Notes: a model not told the origin generated them from the sequence alone. A stretch of DNA of 64,000 nucleotides from Streptacidiphilus jiangxiensis (GCF_900109465.1 NZ_FOAZ01000015.1:124001-188000), one strand, 5' to 3'. Numbered from the stretch's first letter, positions 41,154 through 51,047 are shown. A program made the numbers and translations.

Positions 41154-41981
41154 TCACGGCGCGTCGGGCTCCGGCGGCCGGCGCAGGCGGTGCAGGGTCC
41201 AGCCGCGCCCGGCCGGGTCGAGCGGGCGTGTGGCGGCGGTGAACAGTTCGGCCGCGCGCCGGTAGGAGAGCCGACCACGGCCGGTCAGCGGGCAGCGATC
41301 CGTCGCGGGCGTGGCCGTCGGCGCGCGGCGGTCGGTGAGGAAGACCGGGCCGGAGGTGCGGCCCTGGAGCAGCAGGCCGAGCAGGCGTGCCGTCGTGTCG
41401 GTCCAGGTGAGCCTGGGCAGGCCGCGCCCGTGGGTGCGGACGTGGGTGCGGCGGTGGCGCCGGTCCAGGTCCGCGAGGTCCAGTGCGAGCACCTCGGCGG
41501 CCGCGGCGCCGGTGTCGTGGAGCAGGTGCCAGAGCGTCTGCTCCCGCAGGGTCGCCCGCAGGCCGAGGACGGCCCGCAGCTGGGCGGCCGTCAGCGGCTC
41601 GACTGCGGGCCCGGGCTGCGGCGCCACGTGTTCGGTGGACGGCCGCGACGCCGCCAGCGGATCGCCCGTCAGCCAGCCCTGGGCGCACCACCAACGCACC
41701 GCGCTGCGCAGTGTGGAGAGCTCCCGGTCGCGCGTCCGCGCACCGCGCCCGGCGAGGGCGGCGCGGACGCGTCCGGCCGCGGACGGGTCCTCCAGTGACG
41801 CGAGCGGCACCACCGGCGGCCGGGCGCCGCGGCGGGCGCGACCGGCGGGCGGCGCCTCCCCGACCAGCGTCCAGGCCCACGCGGTGAGCGCGATCCGGTA
41901 GACGCGCCGGGACCCCTCGGTCAGCGAGGCGGCCTCGAGATACCGCTCGACGGCGACGGCGAACTCCACGGGCGCCGGCAT
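41154..41981 (-). pseudogene. Truncated tyrosine recombinase (phage-integrase family)
   Basis: The 275-codon frame has an N-terminal core-binding domain (EFAVAVERYLEAASLTEGSRRVYRIALTAW) and the start of the catalytic domain (PLTAAQLRAVLGLRATLREQTLWHLLHDTGAAAAEVLALDLADLD ... GPVFLTDRRAP ... GRLSYRRAAELFTAATRPL). Arg I, expected in TGxRxxE, is Ala160, and the protein stops at GWTLHRLRRPPEPDAP, just where HxLRH, the second His/Trp and the Tyr nucleophile should follow. It therefore cannot recombine DNA. ATG 41981 has GGAGGAG upstream. A frame remains open, so a non-catalytic product is possible. Confidence 0.8.
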
Positions 41982-42007
41982 CCGCACTCCTCCCACACCA
42001 CTCCACC

Positions 42008-42037
42008 GCCGCAGTAAATTCGAGAATTTACTGCGGC
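42008..42037. repeat. 14-bp perfect inverted repeat in an AT-rich patch
   Basis: GCCGCAGTAAATTC (42008-42021) and GAATTTACTGCGGC (42024-42037) are exact complements separated by GA. The surrounding 42012-42085 is by far the most AT-rich stretch of the window. It lies 27 bp upstream of the recombinase ATG and 93 bp upstream of the divergent MFS gene. It could be an operator for either gene or a former recombination site; sequence alone cannot decide. Confidence 0.8.
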
Positions 42038-42129
42038 ACACCAGATACGGTAAAAGAATATCCGATTATTGCGAACAAAATCCTCGTTCTCCCTTGAAGC
42101 GGCGGCTCCCGGCCCTGCATGCTCGCCGT

Positions 42130-43407
42130 ATGGATCTCGCCGCGCTGCTGCGCCGGCGCCCCGGACCAGTGCCGTCGGCACGTCAGGCGCAGGGTCCCGG
42201 TCGCCCGTTCCGTCGATTCGTCCGGGCCCAGGCCGCTTCGCTCACCGGCTCCTCGATGGCGAGCGTCGGCCTGGCCTTCGCCGTTCTCGCCACCGGCCGC
42301 GGCGCCGACGCGCTGGGCCTGGTGATGACCGCGCGCATTCTGCCGCTCGTGCTCGTGCTGCTCGCGGGCGGTACGGCCGCCGACCGGTTCGGGAGCCGGC
42401 GCGTCATGCTCGCGGCCGATCTGCTGCGTTGTGCGGCCCAGGGCACCTTCGGGTTGCTGGTGCTCGGTGGGGTGCGCGCGCTGGCGCCGATGCTGGTGCT
42501 GGCCGCGCTCGCCGGGATCGGCGAGGCCGGGTTCGGGCCCGGGCAGTCGGCGCTCGTCCCCGCGCTGGTGCGGCCGGACGCACTGGTGCGCGCGAATGCG
42601 ACGCTGGCGCTGGTGCGCAGCGGGGCGACGATCCTCGGGCCGGTGCTGGCAGGCGCGGTCCTGGCCGCAGCCGGCCACGCGGGCCGCGGGGGTCGGACGG
42701 GACCGGCGGCCGTGCTGCTCGTCGACGCGGCGACGTTCGCCGTCAGCGCGCTCGCCCTGCGCGGGCTCGTGCTGCCGGCCCCCTCGGCCGCGAGCCGCTC
42801 GTCCACGTTCCTCGCGGATCTGCGGGCCGGGTGGGGCGAGTTCCGCGCGCGGACCTGGCTGTGGGCGACGACGGTCCATCTCGCCCTGTTCAACCTGCTG
42901 CTGTGGGCGCCCTACCTGGTGCTCGGTCCGTTGCTCGCCGCGCGTGACCTGGGCGGCCCGGGTGCGTGGGGCGCGGTCATGGCCGGGTACGGCGCGGGCG
43001 CCCTCCTCGGCGCGCTGCTGCTGCGCACCTGGCGACCGGCCCGTCCGCTGCCCACCGGGGTGGCGGCCACGGCGCTCTTCGCTGCCTCCCCGGCCGCGTT
43101 CTCCCTCGCCGCGCCACTGGCCGTGGTCTGCGGCGGGGCGGTGCTCTCCGGCGTCGCCTCGTCGATGTGCGTGACACTCCTGGGCTCCGTCAGCCAGCAA
43201 CGCGTCCCGCCGGAACTGCGCGGCCGCATGGGCGCCTTCGGCTCGGTCGGCTCCTTTGTGCTGGGCCCGGTCGGCCTCGCGGCGGCGGGCCCGGTCGCAG
43301 CGGCCGTCGGCGCGCGCACGGTGCTCGCGGCAGGGGCGCTGTGGCTGCTGGCCGCCACCGCAGCGGTCTACGCCCTCCCCGCGGTCCGGCGCGGCCCGCA
43401 TGCCTGA
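42130..43407 (+). CDS. MFS transporter (Enterobactin/EntS-like exporter)
   Basis: The 425-residue protein has twelve predicted TM segments and the MFS loop motif GGTAADRFGSRRVMLAADLLR. The order of segments (FVRAQAASLTGSSMASVGLAFAVLATGRGADALG ... GFGPGQSALVPALVRPDALVRANATLAL) is that of EntS/DHA3-type exporters. ATG 42130 is chosen over the upstream frame. It sits behind the AT-rich inverted repeat, divergent from the decayed recombinase. The substrate is unknown. Confidence 0.92.
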   Translation: MDLAALLRRRPGPVPSARQAQGPGRPFRRFVRAQAASLTGSSMASVGLAFAVLATGRGADALGLVMTARILPLVLVLLAGGTAADRFGSRRVMLAADLLRCAAQGTFGLLVLGGVRALAPMLVLAALAGIGEAGFGPGQSALVPALVRPDALVRANATLALVRSGATILGPVLAGAVLAAAGHAGRGGRTGPAAVLLVDAATFAVSALALRGLVLPAPSAASRSSTFLADLRAGWGEFRARTWLWATTVHLALFNLLLWAPYLVLGPLLAARDLGGPGAWGAVMAGYGAGALLGALLLRTWRPARPLPTGVAATALFAASPAAFSLAAPLAVVCGGAVLSGVASSMCVTLLGSVSQQRVPPELRGRMGAFGSVGSFVLGPVGLAAAGPVAAAVGARTVLAAGALWLLAATAAVYALPAVRRGPHA

Positions 43408-43411
43408 GGGC

Positions 43412-43632
43412 GCGGAGTGTCGGCCGGACCCCGGGTCAGCCGCGCAGGGCGGCCAGGAGGTCCGGGCCGGACGAGGACCGGTGGCCACCGTTGTTCCGCT
43501 GAGTGCGTCCGCGCGGCGCCCGGGCGGGCAGCTGGGCCCCATCGTGCGGAGTGTCGGCCGGGCCCCGGGTCAGCCGCGCAGGGCGGCCAGGAGGTCCGGG
43601 CCGGACCAGGACCGGCGGCCGCCCTGTTCCGC
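43412..43632. repeat. Duplicated 3' end of the ketopantoate-reductase-like gene
   Basis: An 87-bp block at 43546-43632, holding the last codons and stop of the reductase, is repeated at 43412-43498, 134 bp downstream, with a handful of substitutions and one indel near the end. Both copies encode SGPDLLAALRG and a stop on the minus strand. The spare copy lies between the MFS stop and the reductase stop and has no gene body. Confidence 0.88.
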
Positions 43633-44574
43633 GGCGTGGACGAGCTCGGCCAGGCGGGCGTTGGCCGGGGCGGTCAGGCCGTGGCGGGTGGCGAGGGTGA
43701 CGATCTCTCCCTGGAGGGAATCCACCTCGGTGCGGCGCCCGCGCTGCAGGTCCTCCCACATCGAGGAGCGCGCCGTCGCGTCGATGGCCAGCATCGCCTT
43801 GGCCGCGCGGGTGAAGACCGCGTCCGGGAGGCGGAGCAGCAGGGGTGTCAGGTTCGGTCGGACGGCGCCCAGTTGGGCGGGGGTGATGCCCGCCGCCCGG
43901 TACGCGGCCAGGGCCTCGCGCTGGCACAGGGCCAGGCAGGTGCGGTAGGAGCGGTCGCCCAGCTCGGCGCGCAGCGGGACGCCGGAGAGGGCGTTGACGG
44001 CGTTGTTGAGGTTCATCAGCAGCTTGGCGTACTGGACCTCGCGCATGTCCGGGCGGGCCTGTACCCGCAGGCCGGACGCGGTCAGCGCGGCGACGAGCGG
44101 CGTGCCCGCGGGTGCGTCGTCGAGCATCAGCGCGCCACCGGTGCCCTGGTGGAAGCGGCCAGGCTCGGTCTGCAGCACGTTGTAGGGGACCATGCCGGTC
44201 AGCACCGTCTGCTGCGGCAGTTCCTCGCGCAGGGCCTCGGCGTTGTGCAGGCCGTTCTGGAAGCTGACGACGACGGCGCCGGGCGCGAGGTGCGGCGCCA
44301 GCTCGCGTGCGGCGTCGCGGGTGGCGTCGGACTTCACGGTGACCAGCACGACGTCCGCGCCGACGGCGCCCGAGGCGTCGGTGGCGAGGGTCAACGTCCC
44401 AGGGGAGAGGTGCAGTGGCTCGCGGCGGCCGCTGGTGAGGGTGAGGCCGTCCTTCGCGAGCACGTCCATCGCGGCCGCGCGGCCGATCAGGGTCACCTCG
44501 ACGTCGGACTGCTGGGCCAGGTGCCCGCCCAGGTGGCAGCCGATGCTGCCGGCGCCCATGACGGCGATGCGCAT
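43570..44574 (-). CDS. Ketopantoate reductase-like (PanE/ApbA family) protein
   Basis: The 334-residue protein has the Rossmann start MRIAVMGAGSIGCHLGGHLA, LVTVKSDATRDAA, VSFQNGLHNAEAL and C-terminal helical domain with YAKLLMNLNNAVNALSG, matching ApbA/PanE reductases (NADPH, 2-dehydropantoate or other 2-keto acids). ATG 44574 has GGAG upstream. The protein ends SGPDLLAALRG; the corresponding DNA is duplicated downstream. It is divergent from the acyl-CoA dehydrogenase gene, and the space between holds a KstR-type box. Confidence 0.9.
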   Translation of the reverse strand: MRIAVMGAGSIGCHLGGHLAQQSDVEVTLIGRAAAMDVLAKDGLTLTSGRREPLHLSPGTLTLATDASGAVGADVVLVTVKSDATRDAARELAPHLAPGAVVVSFQNGLHNAEALREELPQQTVLTGMVPYNVLQTEPGRFHQGTGGALMLDDAPAGTPLVAALTASGLRVQARPDMREVQYAKLLMNLNNAVNALSGVPLRAELGDRSYRTCLALCQREALAAYRAAGITPAQLGAVRPNLTPLLLRLPDAVFTRAAKAMLAIDATARSSMWEDLQRGRRTEVDSLQGEIVTLATRHGLTAPANARLAELVHAAEQGGRRSWSGPDLLAALRG

Positions 44575-44652
44575 GCCGGTGCTCCTCTCCGGGCGACGTC
44601 CGCGTGGCTGCACCCTACCGGTGAGTTGGGGGCCGAGCCTCTTCCGGATTTG

Positions 44653-44666
44653 TGGAACACGTTCTA
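44653..44666. promoter_or_regulatory. KstR-type operator (TGGAACACGTTCTA)
   Basis: It matches the published KstR consensus TNNAACNNGTTNNA at every fixed position and differs at a single flank base from the mycobacterial form TAGAACACGTTCTA. It lies 44 bp before the acyl-CoA dehydrogenase start. Confidence 0.65.
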
Positions 44667-44709
44667 GTCTGCGCAGCGACGGCAGCAGCGATCGCACCCT
44701 GGAGGCGTC

Positions 44710-45888
44710 GTGCACCTGGACTACACCCCGGAGCAGCAACGGCTCCGCGCCGAACTGCGCGCCTACTTCGCCGAGCTGATGCCGCCCGAGGCGCACGGGC
44801 GCCTCAACGACCCGCGCGAGCAGAAGAAGTTCTACCGGGCGATCAACCGGCGGCTCGGGCAGGACGGCTGGCTCGGCGTCGGCTGGCCCGTCGAGTACGG
44901 CGGTCGGGGGCTGAGCGCGTTCGAGCAGTTCATCTTCTTCGACGAGGCCGCGCAGGCGGGCGTGCCGCTGCCGATCATGGCGCTCAACACCGTCGGCCCG
45001 TCGATCATGAAGTACGGGACGCCGGAGCAGAAGGCGTTCTTCCTCCCGAAGATCCTCGCGGGCGAGATCGACATCGCCATCGGCTACTCGGAGCCCGACG
45101 CCGGTACCGACCTGGCCGCGCTGAAGACCCGCGCGGTGCGCGACGGCGACCACTACCTCGTCAACGGCCAGAAGATCTGGACCACCAACGGCGACACCGC
45201 CGACTGGGTCTGGCTGGCCACCCGCACCGACCCGGACGCCCCGCCGCACAAGGGCATCACCATGCTGATGGTCGACACCACCGACCCGGGCTACTCCACC
45301 ACGGTCATCCGCACCCTGGCCGGTCACGACACCACGGCCAGCTACTACCAGGACATCCGCGTCCCGGTCTCGATGCGCGTGGGGGAGGAGAACGCCGGCT
45401 GGCGTCTGATCACCAACCAGCTCAACCACGAGCGGGTCACCCTCGCCGCCCATGCCACCATGGCCAATCGCGCCCTGGCCGAGGTGCAGCAGTGGGCCCG
45501 TGAGACCGAACTCGCCCACGGCAAACGCGTCATCGACCTCCCCTGGGTGCGCCAGCGCCTCTCCCGGGCGCACAGTCGGCTCGACGCGGTCAAGCTGCTC
45601 AACTGGCAGATGGTCGACGCGGTCGGGCGCAACGCGCTGACCCCGCAGGACGCGTCCGCCGTCAAGGTCTACGGCAGCGAGGCCCGCCGCGACGCCTATG
45701 CCTGGCTCATGGAGGTCGTCGGCGCCGCCGGCCCCCTCAAGGAGGGCTCCTCCGGCGAGGTCCTGCGCGGCAACCTGGAACGCGGCTACCGCAGCGCGGT
45801 CATCTTCACCTTCGGCGGCGGCAACAACGAGATCCAACGCGAGATCATCAGCTGGATCGGCCTCGGCATGCCCCGCGTCCGCCGCTGA
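44710..45888 (+). CDS. Acyl-CoA dehydrogenase
   Basis: The 392-residue FAD enzyme opens MHLDYTPEQQRLRAELRAYF and shows WPVEYGGRGLSAFEQFIFFDE, IAIGYSEPDAGTDLAALKTRA (FAD/substrate loop), GQKIWTTNGDTADWVWLATRTD, NHERVTLAAHA and the C-terminal GGGNNEIQREIISWIGLGMPR. It resembles the FadE proteins of actinobacterial fatty-acid and sterol catabolism. GTG 44710 has GGAGG five bases upstream. An exact KstR-type box precedes it, which suggests induction by sterol-derived or fatty acyl-CoA (inference). Confidence 0.94.
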   Translation: MHLDYTPEQQRLRAELRAYFAELMPPEAHGRLNDPREQKKFYRAINRRLGQDGWLGVGWPVEYGGRGLSAFEQFIFFDEAAQAGVPLPIMALNTVGPSIMKYGTPEQKAFFLPKILAGEIDIAIGYSEPDAGTDLAALKTRAVRDGDHYLVNGQKIWTTNGDTADWVWLATRTDPDAPPHKGITMLMVDTTDPGYSTTVIRTLAGHDTTASYYQDIRVPVSMRVGEENAGWRLITNQLNHERVTLAAHATMANRALAEVQQWARETELAHGKRVIDLPWVRQRLSRAHSRLDAVKLLNWQMVDAVGRNALTPQDASAVKVYGSEARRDAYAWLMEVVGAAGPLKEGSSGEVLRGNLERGYRSAVIFTFGGGNNEIQREIISWIGLGMPRVRR

Positions 45889-45890
45889 CA

Positions 45891-45913
45891 GCCGCCCCGC
45901 CCTGCGGGGCGGC
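45891..45913. terminator. Bidirectional terminator hairpin
   Basis: GCCGCCCCGC (45891-45900) pairs perfectly with GCGGGGCGGC (45904-45913) around a CCT loop, two bases after the acyl-CoA dehydrogenase stop and upstream of the convergent meaB stop. Confidence 0.75.
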
Positions 45914-45954
45914 CGCGATCACACCGCGCGCCCGCCGAACGGCCGCGCGTCGAA

Positions 45955-46935
45955 CTACCGCTCGTCGAACGCCTGGAGGATCCGCTCCGCGGCCAGCGAG
46001 GCGGTCAGTTCGCCGCTGCGGACCTGCTCCTCCAGGCCCGGCGCGAGCGCGCGGACGGTCGGGTCGGCGTGCAGGCGCTCCAGCAGTGCGTCGTGGACCA
46101 TGGCCCAGGCCCAGTCGACCTGCTGGGCACGGCGCTTGGCGGTCAGCCGACCGGTGCCCTCGAGCAGGGTGCGGTGCTGTTCCAGACGCTCCCAGAGCGT
46201 GTCCAGGCCCGCGGACTCGCGGGCGCTGCAGGTGAGCACCGGGGGCGTCCAGGCGGCGTCGGCCGGGTGCATCAGGCGCAGCGCGCCCGCGAGTTCGCGG
46301 GCGGCGGCCCGGGCGTCACGTTCGTGCGGGCCGTCGGCCTTGTTGACGGCGATGACGTCGGCCAGTTCCAGGACGCCCTTCTTGATGCCCTGGAGCTGGT
46401 CGCCGGTGCGGGCGAGGGTGAGCAGCAGGAACGTGTCGACCATGTCGGCGACGGTCGTCTCGGACTGCCCGACGCCGACGGTCTCCACCAGCACCACGTC
46501 GTAGCCCGCGGCCTCCATGACCACCATCGACTCGCGGGTCGCCTTGGCCACGCCGCCCAGCGTTCCGGCGCTGGGGGAGGGACGCACGAAGGCGGCGGGG
46601 TCGACGGCCAGGCGCTCCATCCGGGTCTTGTCGCCCAGGATGGAGCCGCCGGTGCGGGTGGAGGACGGGTCGACGGCGAGCACGGCGACCTTGTGGCCCA
46701 GGCCCGTGAGCATGGTGCCGAAGGCGTCGATGAAGGTGGACTTGCCCACCCCCGGCACACCGCTGATACCGATCCGCCGGGCCTTGCCGGCGTGCGGCAG
46801 CAGCTCGGACAGCAGCTGCTGGGCCAGCGGACGGTGGTCGGCCCGGGTGGACTCGACGAGAGTGATCGCGCGGGCGACGAACGCCCGCTTCCCGTCGAGC
46901 ACACCCTTGACGTAGGCGTCGAGGTCGATCGGCAT
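45955..46935 (-). CDS. meaB: Methylmalonyl-CoA mutase-associated GTPase MeaB
   Basis: The 326-residue G3E GTPase has P-loop GVPGVGKSTFIDAFG, VLAVDPSSTRTGGSILGDKTRM (Mg/switch region), ETVGVGQSETTVADMVD, and NKADG guanine motif. MeaB protects and reloads the B12 cofactor of methylmalonyl-CoA mutase in the cytoplasm. It follows the mutase large-subunit gene by six bases on the same strand, so the three genes mutA-mutB-meaB form one operon. Confidence 0.96.
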   Translation of the reverse strand: MPIDLDAYVKGVLDGKRAFVARAITLVESTRADHRPLAQQLLSELLPHAGKARRIGISGVPGVGKSTFIDAFGTMLTGLGHKVAVLAVDPSSTRTGGSILGDKTRMERLAVDPAAFVRPSPSAGTLGGVAKATRESMVVMEAAGYDVVLVETVGVGQSETTVADMVDTFLLLTLARTGDQLQGIKKGVLELADVIAVNKADGPHERDARAAARELAGALRLMHPADAAWTPPVLTCSARESAGLDTLWERLEQHRTLLEGTGRLTAKRRAQQVDWAWAMVHDALLERLHADPTVRALAPGLEEQVRSGELTASLAAERILQAFDER

Positions 46936-46941
46936 CCCCGG

Positions 46942-49149
46942 TTACAGCTCCGCGTGACCGAGCGAGGCGGCGAGCCGCTGGACCAGGTCGTAGGCGGCGT
47001 CCGGGATGACCGTGCCGGGCGGGAAGACCGCCGCGGCGCCGGCCTCCAGCAGGGCGGGGACGTCCTGCGGCGGGATGACGCCACCGACGACGATCATGAT
47101 GTCCTCGCGGCCCTCGGCGGCCAGCTCCTCGCGCAGCGCGGGCACCAGGGTCAGGTGTCCGGCGGCGAGCGAGGAGACACCGACGACGTGCACGTCGGCC
47201 TCGACCGCCTGGCGCGCCACCTCCGCGGGCGTCTGGAACAGCGGGCCCACGTCGACGGTGAAGCCGAGGTCGGCGAAGGCCGTGGCGATCACCTTCTGGC
47301 CGCGGTCGTGCCCGTCCTGGCCCATCTTGGCGACCAGGATGCGCGGACGGCGACCCTCCGCCTCCTCGAACGCGTCGACGAGCGCGCGGGTGCGGGTCAC
47401 GGAGGAGGACTCCCCTGCTTCGTTGCGGTACACGCCGGAGATCGTACGGATCTGGCTGCTGTGCCGCCCGTACACCTTCTCCAGGGCGTCGGAGATCTCA
47501 CCGACCGTCGCCTTGGCGCGGGCCGCGTCGACGGCCAGTGCCAGCAGGTTGCCCTCCAGGCCGGTGCCGGAGCCGCGCTCGGCCGCGTTGGTCAGCGCGC
47601 GCAGCGCGTCCTGCGTCACGGCCTCGTCGCGCTCCTCGCGCAGGCGGCGCAGCTTGGCGATCTGCTGGGCCCGGACGGAGGAGTTGTCGACCTGCAGCAC
47701 GTCGATCTGCTCGTCGTTCTCCACGCGGTACTTGTTGACGCCGATGACCGGCTGGCGGCCGGAGTCGATGCGGGCCTGGGTGCGGGCCGCGGCCTCCTCG
47801 ATGCGCAGCTTGGGGATGCCGGCGTCGATGGCCTTGGCCATGCCGCCCGCGGCCTCGACCTCCTGGATGTGCGCCCAGGCGCGGCGGGCCAGGTCGTAGG
47901 TGAGCTTCTCGACGTAGGCGGAGCCTCCCCACGGGTCGATGACGCGGCAGGTGCCGGACTCCTGCTGGAGCAGCAGCTGCGTGTTGCGGGCGATGCGCGC
48001 GGAGAAGTCCGTCGGCAGCGCCAGGGCCTCGTCGAGGGCGTTGGTGTGCAGCGACTGGGTGTGGCCCTGGGTCGCGGCCATCGCCTCCACACAGGTGCGG
48101 GTGACGTTGTTGAACACGTCCTGCGCGGTCAGCGACCAGCCGGAGGTCTGCGAGTGGGTGCGCAGCGACAGCGACTTGGGGTTCTGCGGGTCGAACTGCT
48201 GGACCAGCTTGGCCCAGAGCAGACGCGCCGCGCGCATCTTGGCGATCTCCATGAAGAAGTTCATGCCGATCGCCCAGAAGAAGGAGAGTCGGGGCGCGAA
48301 GGTGTCCACGTCCAGGCCCACCGCCTGCCCGGCGCGCAGGTACTCCACGCCGTCGGCGAGGGTGTACGCCAGCTCCAGGTCGGCCGTCGCACCGGCCTCC
48401 TGGATGTGGTAGCCGGAGATGGAGATGGAGTTGTAGCGCGGCATCTTCTGCGAGGTGTACGCGAAGATGTCGGAGATGATCCGCATCGAGGGCTTCGGCG
48501 GATAGATGTAGGTGTTGCGGACCATGAACTCCTTGAGGATGTCGTTCTGGATGGTCCCGGCCAGCTTCTCGGGCGGTACGCCCTGCTCCTCGGCCGCCAC
48601 GATGTAGAGGGCGAGGACGGGCAGCACGGCGCCGTTCATCGTCATCGACACCGTCATCTTGTCCAGCGGGATGCCGTCGAAGAGCTGGCGCATGTCGTAG
48701 ATCGAGTCGATCGCGACGCCCGCCATGCCCACGTCGCCGGTGACGCGCGGGTGGTCGCTGTCGTAGCCGCGGTGCGTCGGCAGGTCGAAGGCGACGGAGA
48801 GACCCTTCTGACCGGCCGCCAGGTTGCGGCGGTAGAAGGCGTTGGACTCCTCGGCGGTGGAGAACCCGGCGTACTGGCGGATCGTCCACGGCTGGTTGAC
48901 GTACATCGTCGGGTAGGGCCCGCGCAGGTACGGGGCGATGCCCGGGTAGGTGCCCAGGAAGTCCAGCCCGGCCAGGTCCTCGCCGGTGTAGAGCGGCTTG
49001 ACGGAGATGCCCTCGGGCGTCTCCCACAGCAGGTCGGCGACGCTGCTGCCGGTCGACTCCTTGACCGCCGCGCGCCACTGCTCCTCGGTGGCCTCGGCCG
49101 GGGCGCCCCCGCCCAGGTCGACCTGCGAGAAGTCGGGGATCTGCGTCAC
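46942..49149 (-). CDS. mutB: Methylmalonyl-CoA mutase, large (catalytic) subunit
   Basis: The 735-residue B12 enzyme has an N-terminal substrate barrel ([60 protein letters not shown]) and a C-terminal cobalamin-binding domain with DxHxxG as D612-H614-G617 in [11 protein letters not shown]614 is the lower cobalt ligand. It interconverts (R)-methylmalonyl-CoA and succinyl-CoA, linking propionyl-CoA (from odd-chain acids, sterols, branched amino acids) to the TCA cycle and to polyketide building blocks. GTG 49149 overlaps the mutA stop (GTGA). Confidence 0.97.
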   Translation of the reverse strand: MTQIPDFSQVDLGGGAPAEATEEQWRAAVKESTGSSVADLLWETPEGISVKPLYTGEDLAGLDFLGTYPGIAPYLRGPYPTMYVNQPWTIRQYAGFSTAEESNAFYRRNLAAGQKGLSVAFDLPTHRGYDSDHPRVTGDVGMAGVAIDSIYDMRQLFDGIPLDKMTVSMTMNGAVLPVLALYIVAAEEQGVPPEKLAGTIQNDILKEFMVRNTYIYPPKPSMRIISDIFAYTSQKMPRYNSISISGYHIQEAGATADLELAYTLADGVEYLRAGQAVGLDVDTFAPRLSFFWAIGMNFFMEIAKMRAARLLWAKLVQQFDPQNPKSLSLRTHSQTSGWSLTAQDVFNNVTRTCVEAMAATQGHTQSLHTNALDEALALPTDFSARIARNTQLLLQQESGTCRVIDPWGGSAYVEKLTYDLARRAWAHIQEVEAAGGMAKAIDAGIPKLRIEEAAARTQARIDSGRQPVIGVNKYRVENDEQIDVLQVDNSSVRAQQIAKLRRLREERDEAVTQDALRALTNAAERGSGTGLEGNLLALAVDAARAKATVGEISDALEKVYGRHSSQIRTISGVYRNEAGESSSVTRTRALVDAFEEAEGRRPRILVAKMGQDGHDRGQKVIATAFADLGFTVDVGPLFQTPAEVARQAVEADVHVVGVSSLAAGHLTLVPALREELAAEGREDIMIVVGGVIPPQDVPALLEAGAAAVFPPGTVIPDAAYDLVQRLAASLGHAEL

Positions 49150-51035
49150 GACTGGGCTCCGATGAGGTCGAGGGCGGAGGAGAGGACGGCCGGCGCGTCG
49201 CAGCCGGCGAAGACGTACGCGTCGACGTGCGCGTAGTCGGCGGGACGGCCCGCGAGGTACACCCGCGTCGCACCCGCGGACTGCAGCGCGGCGGCCACGG
49301 CCTCGGCCTGCTCGGCGTAGAGCGCGTCGCTGGAGCAGAGGCAGGCGATGGTGGCCCCGCTGGCGGCGAACGCCTCGGCGACGGAGTCGGCGTCGACCGA
49401 CGCCGGCTGGTGGACCGCCTCGATGCCACCGGCCTGGAAGAGGTTGGCCGTGAACGTGGCGCGCGGGGTGTGCGCCGCCGCCGGGCCGAGCGCCGCCAGG
49501 AAGACGCGGGGCCGGGTGCCGGTCGCGGCCTCGTGGGCGTCGGAGCGGGCGCGCAGCGCCTCGAAGACCTCGTCGCGGCGCACCTGCGGCAGACCGCCGG
49601 TCATGTCTCCCGTTGCGGCCGAGGCGCGGCCCAGCGGACGGACCGCGGGGGCCTCGTCGCGGACCACGGGCTTCTCGGTGAGGTTCGGGAACTCGCTGAC
49701 GCCGGTGATCGGCTCGCTGCGCTTGGCGAGCTTCTTGCCGCGCGCCGTCCAGGTGGTGGCGATCCGCTCGCCCACCATGCCGGAGCGCAGTGCCGCCTCC
49801 TGGCCGCCCGCGCCCTCCAGCTCCTGGAAGAACGCCCAGGCGGCGTGCGCGAGTTCGTCGGTCAGCTGCTCCACGTACCAGGAGCCGCCCGCCGGGTCCG
49901 CGACGCGGCCCAGGTGCGACTCCTCCAGCAGGATCGAGGAGGTGTTGCGGGCGATCCGGCGCGCGAACGCGTCCGGCAGGCCCAGGTCGTGGTCGAAGGG
50001 CAGCACCGTGACCGAGTCCGCGCCGCCGACACCGGCCGCGAGGCAGGCGATGGTCGTGCGGAGCATGTTCACGTACGGGTCGCGGCGGGTCATCATCACC
50101 GGCGAGGTCACCACGTGCTGTCGCTGTGCCCCGGCTCCGGCCGTGCCGGCCCCGCAGACCTCGGCCACGCGGGCCCACAGGCGGCGCGCCGCGCGCAGCT
50201 TGGCCACGGTCAGGAACTGGTCGGCGGTCGCCGCGTAGCGGAACTCCAGCTGTCGGCAGGCCTCGTCGACGGAGAGACCGGCCTCGGTCAGCAGCCGCAG
50301 GTAGGCCACACCCGTGGCCAGCGAGCAGCCGAGCTCCTCGGCGGCCGACGCGCCGGCCTCGTGGTACGGCAGGGCGTCCACGGTCAGCGCCCGGATCCCG
50401 GGGTACTGCTCGGCGCACAGCCGCGCCAACTCCACGGCGTCCTGCGACGATCCCGGCGTGCCCGTCCGGGCCTCGAACCCGAGGGGGTCGGCGCCGAGGT
50501 TGCCGGAGGCGTCCGTGCGGGCGACACCGCGCTCGTCGTAGAGCCGCAGCAGCTCGCGCGCGGCGGCTCCGGTCTCCTCCCCGGCGTCGAGCACGACCGG
50601 CGCCAGGTCGAGGTAGACGCCGGTGAGCGCCTGGCCCAGCTGCTCCACGGGTACACCCGAGCCGCCCACGGCCAGCCACACGGAGCTGACGCCGTTCTCC
50701 AGGTCGGACAGCACGGCCGCGTTGGTCTTCTCGGCGTCGGCACGCTCGTGTCGCTGACGGACGTCCCAGCCGCCGGCGGCGGCGCGTCCGCCGCGCACGT
50801 ACGGCGCGAACCCGGGGTAGCCGTCGGCCGTGGCCCCGGTGGACTGCGCGGTGTAGAGGGGGGAGACGACGAGCCCGTCCTCGAGGGCTGTCGCCAGCGC
50901 CTCCTCGGCCTCCGGGCCCGACACGTCCTTGCCGGACTTGCGCAGGACACCCGCTACCAGGCTCTGCCATCGAGCGTGGTCGGCATCCGGGAAATCGGCA
51001 GCGAGAGAAAGCCCGTCGTTGGGCAGGACCGTCAT
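49146..51035 (-). CDS. mutA: Methylmalonyl-CoA mutase, small subunit
   Basis: The 629-residue protein is a mutase-like barrel ([71 protein letters not shown]) plus a B12-like C-terminal domain without DxHxxG, as expected for the non-catalytic subunit. It stabilises MutB. It begins with a TAGCAT box six bases before ATG 51035, so the whole mutA-mutB-meaB operon is probably read from a leaderless transcript. Confidence 0.96.
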   Translation of the reverse strand: MTVLPNDGLSLAADFPDADHARWQSLVAGVLRKSGKDVSGPEAEEALATALEDGLVVSPLYTAQSTGATADGYPGFAPYVRGGRAAAGGWDVRQRHERADAEKTNAAVLSDLENGVSSVWLAVGGSGVPVEQLGQALTGVYLDLAPVVLDAGEETGAAARELLRLYDERGVARTDASGNLGADPLGFEARTGTPGSSQDAVELARLCAEQYPGIRALTVDALPYHEAGASAAEELGCSLATGVAYLRLLTEAGLSVDEACRQLEFRYAATADQFLTVAKLRAARRLWARVAEVCGAGTAGAGAQRQHVVTSPVMMTRRDPYVNMLRTTIACLAAGVGGADSVTVLPFDHDLGLPDAFARRIARNTSSILLEESHLGRVADPAGGSWYVEQLTDELAHAAWAFFQELEGAGGQEAALRSGMVGERIATTWTARGKKLAKRSEPITGVSEFPNLTEKPVVRDEAPAVRPLGRASAATGDMTGGLPQVRRDEVFEALRARSDAHEAATGTRPRVFLAALGPAAAHTPRATFTANLFQAGGIEAVHQPASVDADSVAEAFAASGATIACLCSSDALYAEQAEAVAAALQSAGATRVYLAGRPADYAHVDAYVFAGCDAPAVLSSALDLIGAQS

Positions 51036-51041
51036 AGGGGG

Positions 51042-51047
51042 ATGCTA
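51042..51047 (-). promoter_or_regulatory. Leaderless -10 box (TAGCAT) of mutA
   Basis: TAGCAT on the minus strand ends six bases before ATG 51035. Confidence 0.55.

Noticed and set aside
46069..49236. A plus-strand frame of 1055 codons opposite the methylmalonyl-CoA mutase and meaB genes
   Set aside because: It is an antisense shadow of genes with strong family motifs in the other strand; such long spurious frames are normal at this GC content.
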